Source: Amyelois transitella (lineage: Eukaryota; Arthropoda; Insecta; Lepidoptera; Pyralidae). From it: a stretch of 64,000 bases of DNA. A program made the position numbers and the translations under genes. Positions within the stretch are counted from its first letter, which is position 1, and the number at the start of each line of letters is the position of its first letter. Positions 61,501-64,000 of the stretch are shown in pieces. A model generated the notes under the pieces. The model saw only the letters and a list, made by a program, of their open reading frames with translations. It did not search any database and was not told where the DNA came from. Location: the NCBI RefSeq assembly GCF_032362555.1, contig NC_083507.1, forward strand, positions 7,381,001-7,445,000. Reading direction: 5' to 3'.

Positions 61501-64000
61501 GAATAAAATCTTTTGCCAAAACTAATAAAATTGAAAAAATTCTGTTCTAGAATCCCTTTACTAATTCGTACTACGGTTGGATATGCGTATCCCAGTTACT
61601 ATCTACATATGAATAATCGCGTGCTGTAGCTTTCGTGTAATCTTTGTAAGCGAACAGTATGTTTCACGCACGCGAGTTTTGGCTTATACACGTACAATAT
61701 GGCGCGGGCCATATCTATGAAGTGTATGAACATACGTTCGTCTGGTCCCACCTTAGCATTACACAAGACATGTGTAAAAAGAAGAAAGTCGAGATTCTTT
61801 AAGATAAACTGGGTCCATTTAGCGCTTCGTGGCGTGTGGAGAATATCTTTCATGGTGGTGTAAGTAGGTGCTTATTCATCACCTACAGTTGTTCTGAGCA
61901 GTCGACCGTGCGTCACCTAACGGCGGTGCAGTTGCAGTGAACAAATGCATAATTAATGGAACTTATTAATGCTACCTTAAGAGTTCACCTACACATTGTC
62001 ATAATAGAGTGTGAGCGAGTACAGAATTGACTCTCGCAACCTACTGGCAGATTATAATCGTCTTCTTCATTCTTCCGGCGTTAGTCCCGACTTTTTAATA
62101 GTAGATATGTCTCATAGATATCTAAATACTTCGGATTCAGATTTCTGTGATACGTTCGTTCATGACTTTTGCAATGAGATTTGCAAGCTGTTATATTCGT
62201 TTTAGACAAGGATAAAAATGGTTTGAATTTAGTTAATCAATTTGATTTAATTTCAAGGCTCTTTATAAAATTTGTTTGCGAATATTTAGCGATCGTTTTT
62301 AATAGCATTATTTTTGGTCTAGACATGATGTAGCGTAATTAGGAGTTGGCCTAAATTGACTCATTAAGTTTTCAGTTTCATTACCATTCACACCTTCACT
62401 TATCTTGTCTGAAATATTTAAATTTTGCTTATACAAAAATATAATTAAGTTTGTTTTTAAAAAACACTTCTACTCTCAAGATTTTACTCCCAAAAAGTAA
62501 AGTAAGATCTTCGCGTATTGAGTACGTTGGGTATAGTAACTGGATGCTTAGTTTCATTTCTATGATTTGAAAATAAAATTAAGTAAGTCCGCAATGCTTA
62601 TACCAATTTGATGTGTGGAAGTGAAAATAATTTTAAAAAGTGGTGCATCTAAGATAAAATGTTGCTTCGAAAGTTTCAGGATATCTTCCATTTGAAACTT
62701 GTCGGCATTGCAATATATTAAATGTACCAACCCGTGAGTATCTATTGTTCCTGATTCTGAACGTTAGTAAAATTAGATAAATTAAACTTTTAAAACTAGT
62801 CCAGTTTTAAATAACTTGCGCAATAAGCAAAACATTTGTTATCAATTTGCTTAGAAAGTAAACAAGTCCGACACTTAGAGAAACAGCAAAGTTGTATACA
62901 CAATTTCCATAAGCCGTTAAAAATATTTCACCGTACACGTAATCGTTTACTTTGTCTGTAATTACTTTGTAGATTGGAAGACAATGTTAACTTTCGCTGT
63001 GACGCGGGACGCCCATCAAAATTGCTCAAGTTTAATTTGCGGTCGCACCGACCAGTGGCGTAGAACACAGGCATAAAATACCAATAGAGAAAACGTACAA
63101 CCTGAACATTAATTTTCAGACTTTTAGAGAGAATAAAGCGCTTATTTTCCTTTAGTATTCGCAAGCCTTCATGCTTCGAAACTTGAGATCCGCTTACAGA
63201 TGTTTTGTCTTCTCAATTCGATCAGCTGATTTTACATTTGTATCGGTTATGAAGAGTCAGCTTTAGGATATCAAACTTGAAACAGACATGTCCCTTAGGC
63301 TCACCATATTATCTATCCTCTTTTCTGTCATGCTTACATAACTCTCTCCACTCTCAAGAGGGGAAGGCAATATGTAATTATATTTTTCCACTTTTTCACA
63401 CCATGTTCACACGTTCTCATATTCTTCGGTGAACTTATGCATAAATTGCTGAAATTATCTTACTTATTCTTAGCGAAGTTCACTAGTATAATCTGCAAGC
63501 TTTGTTTTCACAGCACATTTGTGATCCTTAGAGGCCTGTCATCTCCACCACGTGCGCCGTCTCGGATTTAGATAAACTAATGTTGAGCTATACGTTTCCC
63601 TGAATGGCGCAGACAACAGAGTACTGCCACTTGTACTGTTAATTCTGTCATACTAGTGCTGTTGTGTTTTTTTGTCCATATTATCATAAGTATATATTGA
63701 ATAAAAAAATATTCATATTATATTTAATAGTAGACTATTTATAAGCCAATAGATAATTGTGTTTTCAATCCTAAACATATCCCAAATAATATTTACCTAC
63801 TAACGAAAAAACATCTGTGCATTCCGCGAGATTCGAACATAGGTACCTACCTACTGGAACTGATCAAGAAACAGACAGTGGCGGAGAGCAATTTTGTGTT
63901 TGTATTATGTATTGATAAATGTTATCGTTTATATATGTATTTATATCGTATAATGTTTATTATTTTGTGTTTCATACTGTAAAGATTTTTCCGACAATCT
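58578..64000. other. 5.4 kb without a convincing exon; probably a long filamin intron
   Basis: The first visible filamin exon starts in mid-codon after an acceptor at 58578, so coding sequence must continue to the right, but no exon with a filamin strand pattern and good splice sites was found. A family B fragment lies at about 59850-59890 (CTATTGGCTCTGTCTACTCC). A tRNA-like GTTCCCGGGATCGAA occurs near 58812. A GC-richer patch at 60118-60178 can be read as filamin-like (see findings). Frames at 61599-61853 and 62928-63164 on the minus strand show no family features. Confidence 0.5.

Noticed and set aside
61599-61853. 84-codon minus-strand frame, considered as an alternative first exon of filamin
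   Set aside because: No filamin or CH-domain similarity and no fitting donor phase.

Overview
The window is moth or butterfly (Lepidoptera) nuclear DNA. It is AT-rich and contains split genes with GT-AG introns. GC-rich exons sit in AT-rich introns, and there are many insect DNA transposons, tRNA-derived SINEs and retroposon 3' ends with TATG-type tails. The species was not determined. Almost no gene is a single open frame. I rebuilt the gene models by hand from splice sites and reading phase, and the phases close exactly in every multi-exon model.

Layout: (1) 0-5.6 kb is a transposon-rich block. It holds a decayed mariner-type transposase and an apparently intact 2.06-kb IS630/Tc1-related element with 96-bp inverted repeats and a 457-aa transposase. 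(2) 5.6-13.3 kb, minus strand, is a DDX3/Belle DEAD-box RNA helicase: 11 exons from the ATG through helicase motif V. Its last exons lie beyond the left edge. (3) 13.3-20 kb is intergenic and repeat-rich, with two small plus-strand genes: a Pro/Arg-rich repeat peptide and an 88-aa secreted peptide. (4) 20-29 kb, minus strand, holds two paralogous six-exon genes for secreted TULIP-type lipid-binding proteins (group-7 allergen / JHBP-takeout-like). Three internal exons have identical lengths in both genes. One gene carries a TA-flanked pogo-like transposon, a MITE and a SINE in its introns. (5) 29.8-34.4 kb contains a small minus-strand secreted ORF and a three-exon plus-strand secreted glycoprotein of unknown family. 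(6) 35.9-58.6 kb, minus strand, is the filamin (Cheerio) gene: 34 exons coding about 1,790 residues, with some 19 Ig-filamin repeats and the C-terminus. The actin-binding domain and first repeats lie beyond the right edge. (7) 58.6-64 kb is filamin intron or upstream DNA with no convincing exon.

The most unusual pattern is in the filamin gene. Five exons have a decayed, same-orientation copy of their 3' part in the intron just downstream, one exon has two such copies, and a sixth exon has a weak candidate. A 22-bp example also occurs in the helicase gene. The copies carry stops and broken donors. This fits recurrent tandem duplication of 'exon 3' end plus donor', where the copy lacking an acceptor is released to decay. 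Other notable items are a three-unit tandem hairpin repeat with a compensatory stem change in a filamin intron, a probable GC-AG intron, a piggyBac-like MITE, and several near-perfect palindromes.
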